From assembly GCF_020497125.1 (NCBI RefSeq), contig NC_059075.1:39964003-40028002 (forward strand): a DNA stretch of 64,000 nucleotides, in the 5' to 3' direction. The notes beneath the pieces were generated by a model, which was not told the DNA's origin, did no database searches, and was given only the letters and a program-made list of their open reading frames with translations. Each line of letters begins with the position of its first letter. Within the stretch, counting starts at the first letter, position 1. The stretch comes from Mauremys mutica. Lineage: Eukaryota; Chordata; Testudines; Geoemydidae. Shown in pieces: positions 45,026 through 55,036 of the stretch. Position numbers and translations under genes: made by a program.

Positions 45026-46149
45026 AAATGTAAGGATGTAAGAGAAATCCTGAGCTGAAAGTTCAAGCCCTCCACGTGCAGAATGGTACCTCATGAGCCT
45101 GGCCTTCTGAAGAAGATGACAGGCTTCTTGGAAGCCTCTTCTGGGAGGCCACTAGACTTGTGTGTGAGTGTGAACATACATGTCACTTGCTCCCTCAGGG
45201 AAGGCAGCGTTGCATTTTGTTGTTGTTGGCTTGTTTCTGGTTTTGCTGACTTGACCATCCAGAATGATAAAGCAGATGGAAGTTCTGATTGTATAAGACA
45301 AGAGCAGCATGAGAAAGTGAACGGTGATGGCGAAGGCATGTGGCAGGGAGGGAGAGAGGTATAATGCAAGGAATGACATTTGGAGGACTCCACGTTGACA
45401 GAAACAAAGAGCTGCCAGCATTATCTGCACCTAACAGGGGGATACAGACCCCACGGAGAAGATGGAAAGCAATGGGAGCTCAATAAAGAAGGAACATGAT
45501 AATGAAACAAACAAAAAAGGTCTGCAGTCTCCTTCTAGGAGGACAGATCCTTTAACAACTAAGCCCCAAGTGGTTTACTTGGCAGAAGGAACATAACTCT
45601 TCAAATGCACTGGAACAGCCATGTCCCCAAGCCAGCTAAGGTCTAACAGGAAGCCATCAGGGAACCCAGAGACTCAGCGGTGCTGTATAAGCAGCTCCGC
45701 TATCTCTAGGTCACACAATCTGAGCTGTCACAACACTGTGGGTTGGGGGTGGGGGTGAGAGACTGCAGGTATGTATCCAGCAGGAAATCTTCATTTAGCA
45801 CAAGTGCTCCCGCTAGGGAGCAAGAAGGGGAAAGGCAGATGAACTTTTTATGTTCTCTTAAGATGCCAGGAACAGAAATGGTGGCAAAAAATAACCTTTC
45901 CCATAAGCAAGACACCCAGCTAATATACCAGCATTTCTATTTAAGGAACTCAAAGAACTGTACAGTTAAATCCCTGTGGAATATTATAAACCTGAGGACA
46001 CAAAGAGGTGAAAGCCAATATTTTTCAAACCTGTGAATAAATTCAGGCATCTTAATCAGTAGCCTGATTTTCTTTGGTGCTGAACATTCACAACTCCCAG
46101 AGACCCAAGTGCTCAGTATCCCTGAGAACAAATATAGGAGTCTAACTAC
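45026..46149. other. Anonymous sequence, no gene recognised
   Basis: Overlapping open frames on both strands at 45083-45430 are unsupported. No repeat family recognised. Confidence 0.5.
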
Positions 46150-46154
46150 AGACT

Positions 46155-46300
46155 GAGGTGACTAACATTAGCCACTCGAGTTTCAAGATTTTGGGCTTCA
46201 GTGATTTGCCCAATGTCACACAGCGAGTCAGTGTCGCAACCAAGAACAGAACCCAGGAGTCCTAATGCCTGTGCACAGCCTGGTCTATGAGGGACTGACT
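46155..46300 (-). mobile_element. MIR/CORE-type SINE relic
   Basis: GTGATTTGCCCAATGTCACA, CAGCGAGTCAGTGTCGCAAC and AGAACCCAGGAGTCC are reverse-strand CORE and head blocks. Confidence 0.65.
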
Positions 46301-46439
46301 GAGCAGAACTCCACTCCAAGTACCCTCTCTCAGCATACACTGGGTCTCCTGTAACAATTGGGATAGATTATTCAAAGGCAGAAGGTTTCAAAGTCCTGGA
46401 GGAGATCTTGCCAGAACTTTATACCTATGATAGATTTGT

Positions 46440-46600
46440 CTATCTATCTGGGTTCTTATATTTACTTGGATTGCGAGCTGTCTGGAGCAGGACCATCTTT
46501 TTGTTCTGGGGTTTGTACAGCACCTAGCACAGAGGGCCCCTGAGCCATGATTAGGGCCTCTATCCCCTAGTGCAACACAAATAAAGAATTAATAATATAT
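46440..46600 (+). mobile_element. L2-like MIR tail
   Basis: GGTTTGTACAGCACCTAGCA, then GGGCCCCTGAGCCATGATTA, ending ACAAATAAAGAATTAATAAT. Confidence 0.75.
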
Positions 46601-46774
46601 TGCTCCCCTATCCAGAGTGTAACTGAGCATCCTAGAAGAGAGTCCTTCAGGATGGCTCTGTCACAGGGAGGACACTGGCTGCTGGTTACTTCTGGCAGCA
46701 GGCAGTGCTCCACTCTTACTCCCAACCCACCAGCATGGTGATGGAAAACTGGTATGCTGCCCAGGCAATGAGCA

Positions 46775-47371
46775 ATGAGGAATTACCTCCAAAGGCGGAG
46801 GAGGAGAAGCCATGTACCCCCCAAGGCTGGAAGGATCACAGACACCACTCCCAGGAGGAAACGTAGGATAGTAGTGGTTGGTGACTCTCTTCTGAGGGGG
46901 ACGGAGGCATCCATCTGTCACCCTGACATGGCATCCCAGGAGATGTGCTGCCTGCCAGGGGCCCGTATCTGAGACATTACGGAGGGATTGTCGAGGATCA
47001 TCTGGCCCTCTGACTACTATCCCATGCTACTCATCCATGTGGGCAGTAATGATATCGTGAAGTATGACCCTCAGCAGATCAGAAGTGACTACAGGGCTCT
47101 GGAAGGAAGGGTGAAGGAGTTGGGAGCACAGGTGGTGTTCTCTTTGATCCTTCCAGCCAAGGGTAGGGGCCCAGGCAGAGACAGATGCATCCTGGAGATG
47201 AATGCCTGGCTGCGAAGATGGTGTTGCCAGGAGGGCTTCAGTTTCCTTGACCACAGGATGCTGTCCCAGGAAGAAGGACTGCTAAGCAGAGATGGGGTCC
47301 ACCTATCGAGGAAGGGGAAGAGCATATTTGGATACAGACTGGCTAACCTAGTGAGGGCAGCTTTAAACTAG
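46775..47371 (+). pseudogene. CR1 ORF1, SGNH/GDSL esterase-type protein
   Basis: A single frame of 199 codons with one internal TGA (46970-46972), in GARI-stop-DITEGLSRII where arginine is likely (CGA to TGA). CR1 ORF1 proteins bind the element RNA and carry an SGNH hydrolase domain. The motifs are all legible: VVVGDSLLRGTE (nucleophile serine, about residue 40), LIHVGSNDIV (GxND block, about residue 92) and SRDGVHLSRKGK (the catalytic DxxH, about residue 175). The start codon is a guess, because true ORF1 may begin upstream near 46738. A late substitution inactivated an otherwise sound gene. Confidence 0.85.
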
Positions 47372-47529
47372 ATTCAAAGGGGGCAGGTGATGAAAGCCCA
47401 CAGGTAAGTCAAAAACATGGAGACTTGGAAGAAAGGTCGGAATCTGGGACGAGCATGGGCTGTTTTAGCAGGGATAAAGGAAAGACAAGACAGAACTGGG
47501 GCGGGGGAAATCAAATCGGTATCTTAAAT

Positions 47530-48371
47530 GTCTGTATACTAATGTGAGAAGTATGGGGAATAAGCAGGAAGAACCTGAAATGATAGTAAATAAACATAAC
47601 TATGACATAGCTGGCATCACAGAGACTTGGTGGGATAATATGCATGACTGGAATATTGGTAAGAAGGGTACAGCTTTCTCAGGAAGGACAGGCAGGGAAA
47701 AAAGGGAGGAAGTGTTGCCTTATATAATAAAAATATACACTTGGACTGAGGTTGATATGGAAATAGGAGACAGACTTGTTGAATGTCTCTGGGTAAGGAT
47801 AAAAGTGGTAAAAAACAAGGGTGATGATATGGTACGGGTCTACTACAGGCCACCTAACCAGGAAGAAAAGGTGGATGAGGCTTTTTTTAAACAGCTAACA
47901 AAATCATCCAAAGCACAGGACTTGGTGGTGATGGAGGACTTCAACTACTCAGACATCTGTTGAGAAAATAACACAGCAAGGCACAGATTATCCAACAAGT
48001 TCTCAGAATGTATTGGAGACAATTTTTTATTTCAGAAGGTGGAGAAAGCTACTAGGGGAGAGGCTGTTCTAGATTTGATTTTGACAAATAGGGAGGAACT
48101 GGTTGAGAATTTGAAAGTGGAAGGCAGCTTGGGTGAAAGTGATCATGAAATGATAGAGTTCATGATTCTAAGGAAGGGTAGGATGGAGAACAGCAAAATA
48201 AAGACAATGGATTTCGAGACGGCAGACTTTAGCAAACTCAGGGAATTGGTAGGTAAGATCCCATGGGAAGCACGTCTAGGATTAAAAAAAAATTTAAGAC
48301 AGTGGGCAGTTTTTCAAAGAGACATTATTAAGGATACAAGAGCAAACTATTCCACTGTGTCAGAAAGATAG
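47530..48371 (+). pseudogene. CR1 ORF2 endonuclease domain
   Basis: APE-type endonuclease that nicks target DNA. A TNVRSMGNKQ start block (asparagine of the active site, near 47537), ITETWWD (catalytic glutamate, near 47615), VYYRPPNQ (near 47835), EDFNYSDIC (GDFN block with glycine replaced, near 47932) and [10 protein letters not shown] (catalytic histidine, near 48140) are all present. A TGA directly after SDIC (47962) and a frame change before the SDH piece break it. The initiation region is also frameshifted. Confidence 0.85.
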
Positions 48372-48668
48372 GAAGTATTGCAAGAGACCACCCTACCTTA
48401 ATCAGGAGATCTTCAATGATCTAAAAATAAAAAAGTGTCCTACAAAAAGTAGAAACTAGGTCAAATTACACAGGATGAATATAAACAAGTAACACAAGTA
48501 TGTAGGGACAAAATTAGAAAGGCTAAAGCACAAAACAAGATCAAACAAGCTAGACATTCTACAAATACATTAGAAGCAAGAGGAAGACCAAGGACAAGGT
48601 CGGCCCATTACTCAAAGAGGGTGGCGGGGGGGGGGGAATAATAACATAAAATGTGGAAATAGGCAGAG

Positions 48669-49280
48669 GTGCTTAATGACGTCTTTGTTTTGGTTTTCAC
48701 CAGGAAGGTTGGTGGTGACTGGATGTCTAACATAGTGAATGCCAGTGAAAATGAGGTAAGATCAGAGGCTAAAACAGGAAAAGAACAAGTTAAAAATTAC
48801 TTAGATGAGTTAGATGTCTTCAAGTCACCGGGGCCTGATGAAATGCATCCTAGAATACTCAAGGAGCTGACTGAGGAGATATCTGAGCTGTTAGCAATTA
48901 TCTTTGAAAAGTCATGGAAAACGGGAGAGATTCCAGAAGACTGGAAAAGGACAAATATAGTGCCTATTTATAAAAAGCGAAATAAGGACAACCTGGGGAA
49001 TTACAGACCAGTCACCTTAACTTCTGTACCTGGAAAGATAATGGAGCAAATAATTAAGCAATCAATTTGCAAACATCTAGAAGATAATAAGGTGATAAGT
49101 AACAGTCAGCATGGATTTGTCAAGAACAAATTGTGTCATACCAACCTGATAGCTTTCTTTGACAGGGTAACAAGCCTTGTGGATAGGGGGAAGCGGTAGA
49201 CGTGGTATATCTTGACTTTAGTAAAGCTTTTGATACTGTCTCACACGACTGTCTCATAAAATGCAAGCTAGATGGAGAAA
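48669..49280 (+). pseudogene. CR1 ORF2 reverse transcriptase, N-terminal half
   Basis: [18 protein letters not shown] (near 48815), [23 protein letters not shown] (near 48945) and [18 protein letters not shown] (near 49105) are RT motifs 0 to 2 and 2a. A frameshift at about 49192 precedes VVYLDFSKAFDTVSHDCL (motif A with catalytic aspartate, near 49205). The PQGS and FADD motifs are absent because of the deletion that follows. A G homopolymer lies upstream at 48625-48637. Confidence 0.88.
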
Positions 49281-49563
49281 AATTGTTCTTCTTAACCTCT
49301 GAAGATTAAGGACAAGAAGCAATGGGCTTAAACTGCAGCAAGGGAGGTTTAGATTGGACATTAGGAAAAACTTTCTGTCAAGGTGATTAAGCACTAGAAT
49401 AATTGCCTAGGGAGGTTGTGGAATCTCCATCATTGGAGATTTTTAAGAGCAGGTTAGACAAACACCTGTCAGGAATGGTCTATATAATACTTAGTCCCAC
49501 CATGAGTGCAGGGGACTGGACTAGATGACCTCTCGAGGTCCCTTCGAGTTCTATGATTCTATG

Positions 49564-50123
49564 AGAGAATACAATTACAAACAATGATATTCCAACAGTT
49601 CCTCTGCATGACAAAGTGCCCAAACCTTCCTCTCCCTAAAATACATACTAAGAAAAAAATATTCTAGCCAGCCCCCCCTTCAGCCCTCCTCCACCTACCC
49701 CAGTTCTAATGCTACAGAAGGCAAAGTCTACATGGCACTTAACTTCAGAGCGGCTTGGACAGCACAAAGGGTTAATTTAGCCTACTTAGGAGGGGGAAAA
49801 GTTTCTTCCAATTAAATGATAAGACAAACATTTAAAGGAATCAGCTCTCATTTCCTTGAATTATAGCCCTAATTCATTCATTACACATAATTATTACATT
49901 TGCTCACAATGATTAGATAGTCTTCACTTATAACAGAGAAATAATAGGGGCTGCCAATGTTTTCATGTATCATTTTGTATAAAAAGGCCCTAAAGATCAG
50001 CATGTCATGTGTGATTGTTGTAAAACAAAGCAGGATTTTTTAAAATATACAGTATGGCTAAGGGGGAAACAGGCTAAATGCCCCTACAAGTATCTGAAAG
50101 CTGCAACCCGCAAAGGCGGAGAC
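49564..50123. other. Anonymous sequence
   Basis: Nothing recognisable. Confidence 0.5.
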
Positions 50124-50135
50124 AAATTGTTTAAG

Positions 50136-50337
50136 CAGCAAAGAATCCTGTGGCACCTTATAGACTAACAGACGTTTTGCAGCATGAGCTTTCGTGGGTG
50201 AATACCCACTTCTTCGGATGCAAGAAGTGGGTATTCACCCACGAAAGCTCATGCTGCAAAACGTCTGTTAGTCTATAAGGTGCCACAGGATTCTTTGCTG
50301 CTTTTACAGAACCAGACTAACACAGCTACCCCTCTGA
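50136..50337 (+). mobile_element. Penelope-related short insertion, foldback form, 12-bp TSD
   Basis: Flanked by exact AAATTGTTTAAG repeats (50124-50135 and 50338-50349), so both arms entered as one event. The left arm 50133-50214 and right arm 50222-50303 are perfect 82-bp inverted copies around the 7-nt loop CGGATGC; the outermost AAG of the left arm coincides with the TSD. The right arm continues to ACACAGCTACCCCTCTG, the full end of the family. The structure matches the inverted-arm layout of the PLE at 44154-45011. Confidence 0.93.
50182..50221 (-). ncRNA. Hammerhead-like motif in foldback insertion
   Basis: Minus strand: GCAT, core CCGAAGA (C for the invariant U), A, GTGGGT/ACCCAC hairpin, GAAA, GCTC, ATGC. 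The inverted plus-strand arm has only the hairpin and GAAA part, because its core is lost in the loop. Confidence 0.5.
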
Positions 50338-50349
50338 AAATTGTTTAAG

Positions 50350-50553
50350 GTGATCTAACAGAGCAATGGAAAGAAATGAACAAAGGAAAATTTCAGCTGA
50401 AAATCTAGAAATATTTCCCAATGGTGAGGTCAATGACACTATGGGAAGTGCTGGAACTTCCATTGTTTGGGGCATTTTAAACTGGACTGGACAAAGCCAT
50501 GGAGAGAATCGACTGTATTGAACCGTCCTGCATCAACCAACAAGGGTCTTTTC
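50350..50553. other. Anonymous sequence
   Basis: A short spacer between two PLE-type insertions, nothing recognisable. Confidence 0.5.
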
Positions 50554-50560
50554 CATCTCT

Positions 50561-50688
50561 CAAGTATCAGAGGGGTAGCCGTGTTAGTCTGGATCTGTAA
50601 AAGCAGCAAAGAGTCCTGTGGCACCTTATAGACTAACAAACGTTTTGGAACATGAGCTTTCGTGGGTGAATACCCACTTCGTCAGATG
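50561..50688 (-). mobile_element. Penelope-related short insertion, full-length form
   Basis: Contains the outermost block seen in the family (TCAGAGGGGTAGCCGTGTTA) through to the hammerhead-like motif. CATCTCT occurs at 50554-50560 and 50689-50695, a probable short TSD. It gives the fuller form for the copies at 7481 and 50136. Confidence 0.85.
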
Positions 50689-50689
50689 C
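50650..50689 (-). ncRNA. Hammerhead-like ribozyme with intact core
   Basis: Minus strand: GCAT (stem I), CTGACGA (complete CUGANGA core), one extra A, GTGGGT/ACCCAC stem II with loop ATTC, GAAA, then GCTC with the predicted cut after its last C, and ATGT closing stem I with one G-U wobble. Stem III is reduced to the self-complementary AGCU, so activity would need two motifs pairing as a dimer. The extra A beside stem II is a departure from the textbook motif. Confidence 0.6.
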
Positions 50690-50699
50690 ATCTCTGTCT

Positions 50700-50936
50700 T
50701 CTCTGATCCTATGATCTGAAGAGTCTTCTCTCCTCTGGATATGTTGAAGAGCTATTAGCATCGTGGAGGGGAGCTTAGACCATGGCTGGGAATCAGTGAC
50801 TGAAACAGAAGCAGTTAGTGCAGATGCCTGCAATCGGGAGCTTTAGAATTTTAAATGAACCTTTGAAGTCTGACCACTTCTTAGTCCTGAGGCCTCGCCC
50901 CCTCCCCCCGATATTTTGGCATAATATTGTCCCTGC
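50700..50936. other. Anonymous sequence
   Basis: Nothing recognisable. Confidence 0.5.
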
Positions 50937-50945
50937 AGGATAACA

Positions 50946-51269
50946 GAGACACAAGGTGGGTGAGGTATAGGGTGACCAGATGTCCCAATTTTATAGGGAC
51001 AGTCTCGATATTCAGGGCTTTGTCTTATATAGGCTCCTATTACCCCACCCCACCCAATCCCGATTTTTCACACTGGCTATCTGGTCACCCTAGTGAGGTA
51101 ATATCTTTTATTGAACCAATGACTGCTGGTGAGAGAGACAGGTTTTTGAGCCACGAAGAGCTTTTCTTCAGGTCGGGAAAAGGAACTAGCAGTGTCACAG
51201 CAAAATGCAAGATGGGACAGATTGTTCAGCATAAATAGTTAGCACATATTGTAAATAGAGTGGCCCATT
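50946..51269 (-). mobile_element. Penelope-like element 3' tail, minus strand, split by a MITE
   Basis: AGGATAACA flanks it at 50937-50945 and 51270-51278. Inverted, it carries the PLE tail (CAATAAAAGATATTACCTCA), the hammerhead-like region (51135-51165, with GAAA changed to AAAA) and part of the 3' UTR that also forms the arms of the 44.1-kb copy (GCCACTCTATTTACAATATG). The MITE at 50968-51092 interrupts the terminal block. Confidence 0.88.
50968..51092. mobile_element. hAT-type MITE nested in PLE tail, perfect TSD
   Basis: 125 bp, TAGGGTGACCAGATG at one end and its inverse ATCTGGTCACCCTA at the other, flanked by exact GTGAGGTA (50960-50967 and 51093-51100). Removing it restores the PLE tail. 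Non-coding. Confidence 0.95.
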
Positions 51270-51278
51270 AGGATAACA

Positions 51279-51774
51279 TTAGACAGTGCAGTGCACCAAA
51301 ATATGATACATGAAGGTCACTAAAAAATTTATCACACTAAACTCTGCCACTAGAATCTGAACAGATTATGTTTTCATCATCAAATGTTTCATCATCAAAA
51401 GTTTTCATCATTAGTGGCAAAGGGGGCTGAAATCCTGAGTCCCAGTTAGAGTTCTAGTGTTTAATTATCATAAAAAAAGCCATTTTCAAAATTCACTCTC
51501 CTCTTCCCATTCCCCTCTCCCAGGGCAACTCAAACACATACACAATAACACTAATAACAAATGGACTTTTGAAGCATAGGGTAAGTGCTGATATAAAGTG
51601 CTGCCAGAGGAACCCATTTGCAGGGTACAAAAAGTTTTATTCACGGCATAAAACACAGGAACTATGCTTCAGATTCTTGAGCACCATCTACTGGTACCAT
51701 ATCTATTAGCTGTTTACATATGAACAGATCTCAAGTACGCCTGTAACATTTTTCACGGAGGATGTCAACGCGCT
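51279..51774. other. Anonymous sequence
   Basis: AT-rich; TTTTCATCATCAAA-type phrases are duplicated near 51370-51412. No gene. Confidence 0.5.
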
Positions 51775-51945
51775 ATACAAATGTTAACTCATGCTGTCTT
51801 ACAGACCCACTGTGATGTGGGTGTTATTCGCATTTGGTAGATGGGGAAACTGGGGCATTGAAAGGTTAAGTGACCTGACCAAGGACATATAACAAGCCTG
51901 TGGCAGAGTCAGGAAACTACTGCATCCGAAGAATGGCAGGTGTCT
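51775..51945 (-). mobile_element. MIR/CORE-type SINE
   Basis: GTAGATGGGGAAACTGGGGC, GGTTAAGTGACCTGACCAAG and GCCTGTGGCAGAGTCAGG are reverse-strand CORE blocks in order. Confidence 0.75.
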
Positions 51946-52869
51946 ATTACAGCAAGCAGTGCTGTCTGGTGGTTTGACCATGTGAATAGCCTAGTCTTTG
52001 AACCTCCATTCCACCACCCAACAATTAACCTAACTCAGGCATAATGCAAAAGCTGTAGTTTCTGAAAGTTTACCGTGCATCATTCTGGCCTGTTTGGAAG
52101 GAATGTGGTTAACTAGAAGGGGTAACGTGGCACCGACTGCTCAAAGCAATTAAATGACATACCATTGTCATTGTCCACTGCCTGCTAAGGATGCTAAAGA
52201 TCCTTGCTGACTCTCTGGCACTCAGCTAGCCACTGTACCTTACAGCCTATGGAGAGGTGAGAAGCTCTGTGTAGAAGAATCAACCAGAGAACCTGCCCAT
52301 GCAGCTTTATTTGTTTGAGCCCATCTGCCTTCAAGCATCACATATAGCCAGGGACAGCAGGCTTCATTTGGAGCCCTAGGAAGCCAAAATGGAGGTTCTC
52401 TGGCAGGCAGGGACCGAGGGAGAATATTAAACACTCTATGCCTAATTGAGCATTTTTCAAATTAGCCTGACTGCCTTATTTGCTCTATTCAGACAGAACA
52501 AAGAGCTGAAATGTTACAAAGCATCTGCAGCACTCAAGCCCAATAGGCACCCTCCCCCTCCTGCCAACCTAGCCCATCACCTCTCCCAGATGCTCAGGCG
52601 GAAAGCACACACAGATGGAATGGAGTGTGATCCTCTCTCCCACTCAGTTACAGGGGCATGATACCACCCTTCCCCAGACCAGCCATGCCATAGAATTGGG
52701 CCAGTTACCCCAGACTCTTCTGAGTTACAGTCCTTAAACTTCATTTTCAGGATCAATAAATTTGAACTATGAACCAGCCCAAACTACCTACATTCTTTAT
52801 CTCCTGATGTCTTGGTTTGTCTTCAAATCCAGACCAGAATATATGCTTTAATCAAACACAATTCATCAG
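51946..52869. other. Anonymous sequence
   Basis: No gene or repeat that I can support. Confidence 0.5.
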
Positions 52870-52975
52870 GCTCAGCGCAAGGGCAACTGGGTGAAATTCT
52901 GTGGACGGAGATATACAGGAGGTCAGACTTCATGATCTAATGATCCTGTTTGGCCTTACAGTCTTTGAATCTATG
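52870..52975 (+). mobile_element. CR1 LINE 3' end
   Basis: GGGTGAAATTCTGTGG, TACAGGAGGTCAGACTTCAT, GATCTAATGATCCTGTTTGG and a terminal GAATCTATGAAA, parallel to the CR1 end at 17250-17346. Confidence 0.82.
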
Positions 52976-54020
52976 AAACTGGGAAATATTTCCCCCACTG
53001 CATCTCACAGTCCCCTAGTCAACTCATGATTGTGCTTTTCAGGACCCCATACTGGGAATAGCTGCATGGGAGTTTTACGCACAATACTACTCATAAATGT
53101 GATGTCTCTTGTGCCAACTAAAGGAAGAGTCGGTAAAAACAATCCTTAATGCACCCTTGTTTGGGCCTTTAGGGATCACATAGAAAGCATGATACACTGA
53201 AAGAACCTGCCCCAACATTTCATACCTACCCAAAATGGTCTTTAAAAGACAAATAAGCCAAATCTAATAAGCACTGACCTTTCCATGTCTTCCAACCAAA
53301 GAATGGAAATTGCCCTTATGAAACAATCCTTGTACAAGCTGTGCTTCCTCGTTGTATACATGTCACACTGCATTGATTTCTTAGGACTCTAGCTATTTCA
53401 CTGTAGCGTAAGGATTAGGGCCTTGTAGCTTTTTCAGTATAGAAAAAGGATGTGGGTTCTACAAAACAGCAAACAGTTTCATTTCAATGGGAGAGGAGTG
53501 TGTAATAAGTTATTTAGGTTAAGAAGAGTCATTATTTAATTAATGAGTGGCAGCACAGGCATATGCAACCTATTCACTAAACTAAAGATCTCTGAAGAAC
53601 TGTTTCACTTTTGGAACACAAAAGCTGCATTCAATAAGAAAGTGAAAACATTGTGAAAGGTACAAATCACATGCACCAGAAATGCCCAACAGGAAAAGAA
53701 CACTGCTCAGAATGGATATCTACTCGTGATTTTGGATCAGAGCTGCATGGCCTCCGACCACAAATAAACTAGGAAGTATAGGTAATACGTTATTGCTATC
53801 TACTGGTTACAGAAGGGAGTACAGCTCAGAAACCTGGAAGAATTAAGAATGGCCCCAAATTGACAGAGACTTCAAAGGACAGACTGTGCTCTGTCACCTT
53901 TTCTGGTTCCTCCTGAAAAGCTGAAGAATGCTCCATAAAAGCAGCTTTCCAGCTGAGCCTGGCAGACTGTGTGAGTGTAAGCAGAGCTGTGACCCAACTA
54001 TGTTCCCTGCTCCACCACTG
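52976..54020. other. Anonymous sequence
   Basis: No gene recognised. Confidence 0.5.
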
Positions 54021-54028
54021 CTTTAAGC

Positions 54029-54129
54029 CAGTGGTTACTCACTTTTTTCATACTGTGACCCACACAGATCCCGCTCCCATCCAGTCAGGACCCCGTTACC
54101 TGGTTACAACCTGCAGCTGAGAACCTTTG
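54029..54129. mobile_element. Short hAT-type MITE, perfect 8-bp TSD
   Basis: 101 bp starting CAGTGGTTACTCAC and ending GCTGAGAACCTTTG, with exact CTTTAAGC at 54021-54028 and 54130-54137. One of the smallest complete insertions here. Confidence 0.9.
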
Positions 54130-54137
54130 CTTTAAGC

Positions 54138-54720
54138 CAACAACTTGAATTCAACAACGCGCTTGCATCCTGAGTCTCATGGGAACGGAGGGACAGGCAG
54201 GAGCATGAGTGCACATCTAGTTTAGAGAAGCTAACACTGATTCAGACAGCATTAGGTCTTTGCATAAGGCAGAACTGTTTGTGTGTATTGTATACACTGC
54301 CTGATACATGACTTTAACAGCATCTCAAATTAGTGCCTGCAACGAAACTGCCTTAAGGTCTCTATGGGATATTAATCATTTATCATTAAGAGTTGCTATA
54401 TGCTTTCTGTTACCTTACTATATTACGAATTTATCTTCAAGATATTATATACCTCCAACTGCTTACATGCCTTAGAATTACTTTGTGCAGTTGCCTTGAA
54501 AACCGTTGCTGCCTGAGGGTTGCCGCTGTTTATTTGCCACAGAAGCATTTTTCCCCCTTAAGAGTTTTCTTCTCTTAAAATATTAATTGACTATCTTAAG
54601 CAAAAGAATCCTGATGAGATGAGCATTTAGAGAGATTATAATTTTAATGAGTGTACTGTTACTTTAAGTATTCTTGAAAATGCATTTTCTCTTTAAAAGG
54701 CTTGTTTCCTTTGTCTCCGA
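54138..54720. other. Anonymous AT-rich sequence
   Basis: Nothing recognisable. Confidence 0.5.
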
Positions 54721-54723
54721 GTA

Positions 54724-55034
54724 CACTAGAACCTCAGAGTTACAAACACCATAGTTACGAACTGACGAGTCAACTACACACCTCATTTGGAACTGGAAGT
54801 ACACAATCAGGCAGCAGCAGAAAGGTGGGGGAAAGCAAATACAGGAGAGTACGGTGTTAAACATAAACTCCTAAAAAAAAGGGAAAGCCACATTTTTCTT
54901 CTGCATAGTAGAGTTTCAAAGTTGTATTAAGTCAATGTTCAGTTGTAAACTTTTGAAAGAGCAGCCATAATGTTTTGTTCAGACTTACAAACAACCTCCC
55001 TTCCCGAGGTGTTCATAACTTTGAGGTTCTACTG
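54724..55034. mobile_element. Complete Tigger/pogo-like MITE, TA duplication
   Basis: 311 bp with CACTAGAACCTCAGAGTTAC at one end and, inverted, CAGTAGAACCTCAAAGTTAT at the other, and TA on both sides (54722-54723, 55035-55036). The inner 3' half carries TGTTCAGTTGTAAAC and GTTTTGTTCAGACTTAC. It is the reference for the fragment at 58-222. No transposase frame. Confidence 0.92.
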
Positions 55035-55036
55035 TA

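Larger units (their letters stand above)
46645..49563 (+). mobile_element. CR1 LINE, most complete copy of the window
   Basis: The order is 5' region, ORF1 (46775-47371), spacer, ORF2 endonuclease (47530-48371), RT first half (48669-49280), then an abrupt jump to the C-terminal tail and 3' UTR. It ends with CR1 terminal repeats (TTCTATGATTCTATGAGAG). Most of the RT catalytic half is deleted near 49280. About 2.9 kb against roughly 4.5 kb for full CR1. Confidence 0.92.

Noticed and set aside
50133..50303. Rho-independent-type terminator or cruciform regulatory element
   Set aside because: The palindrome is explained by an inverted transposon copy with a TSD, and the setting is a eukaryotic genome.
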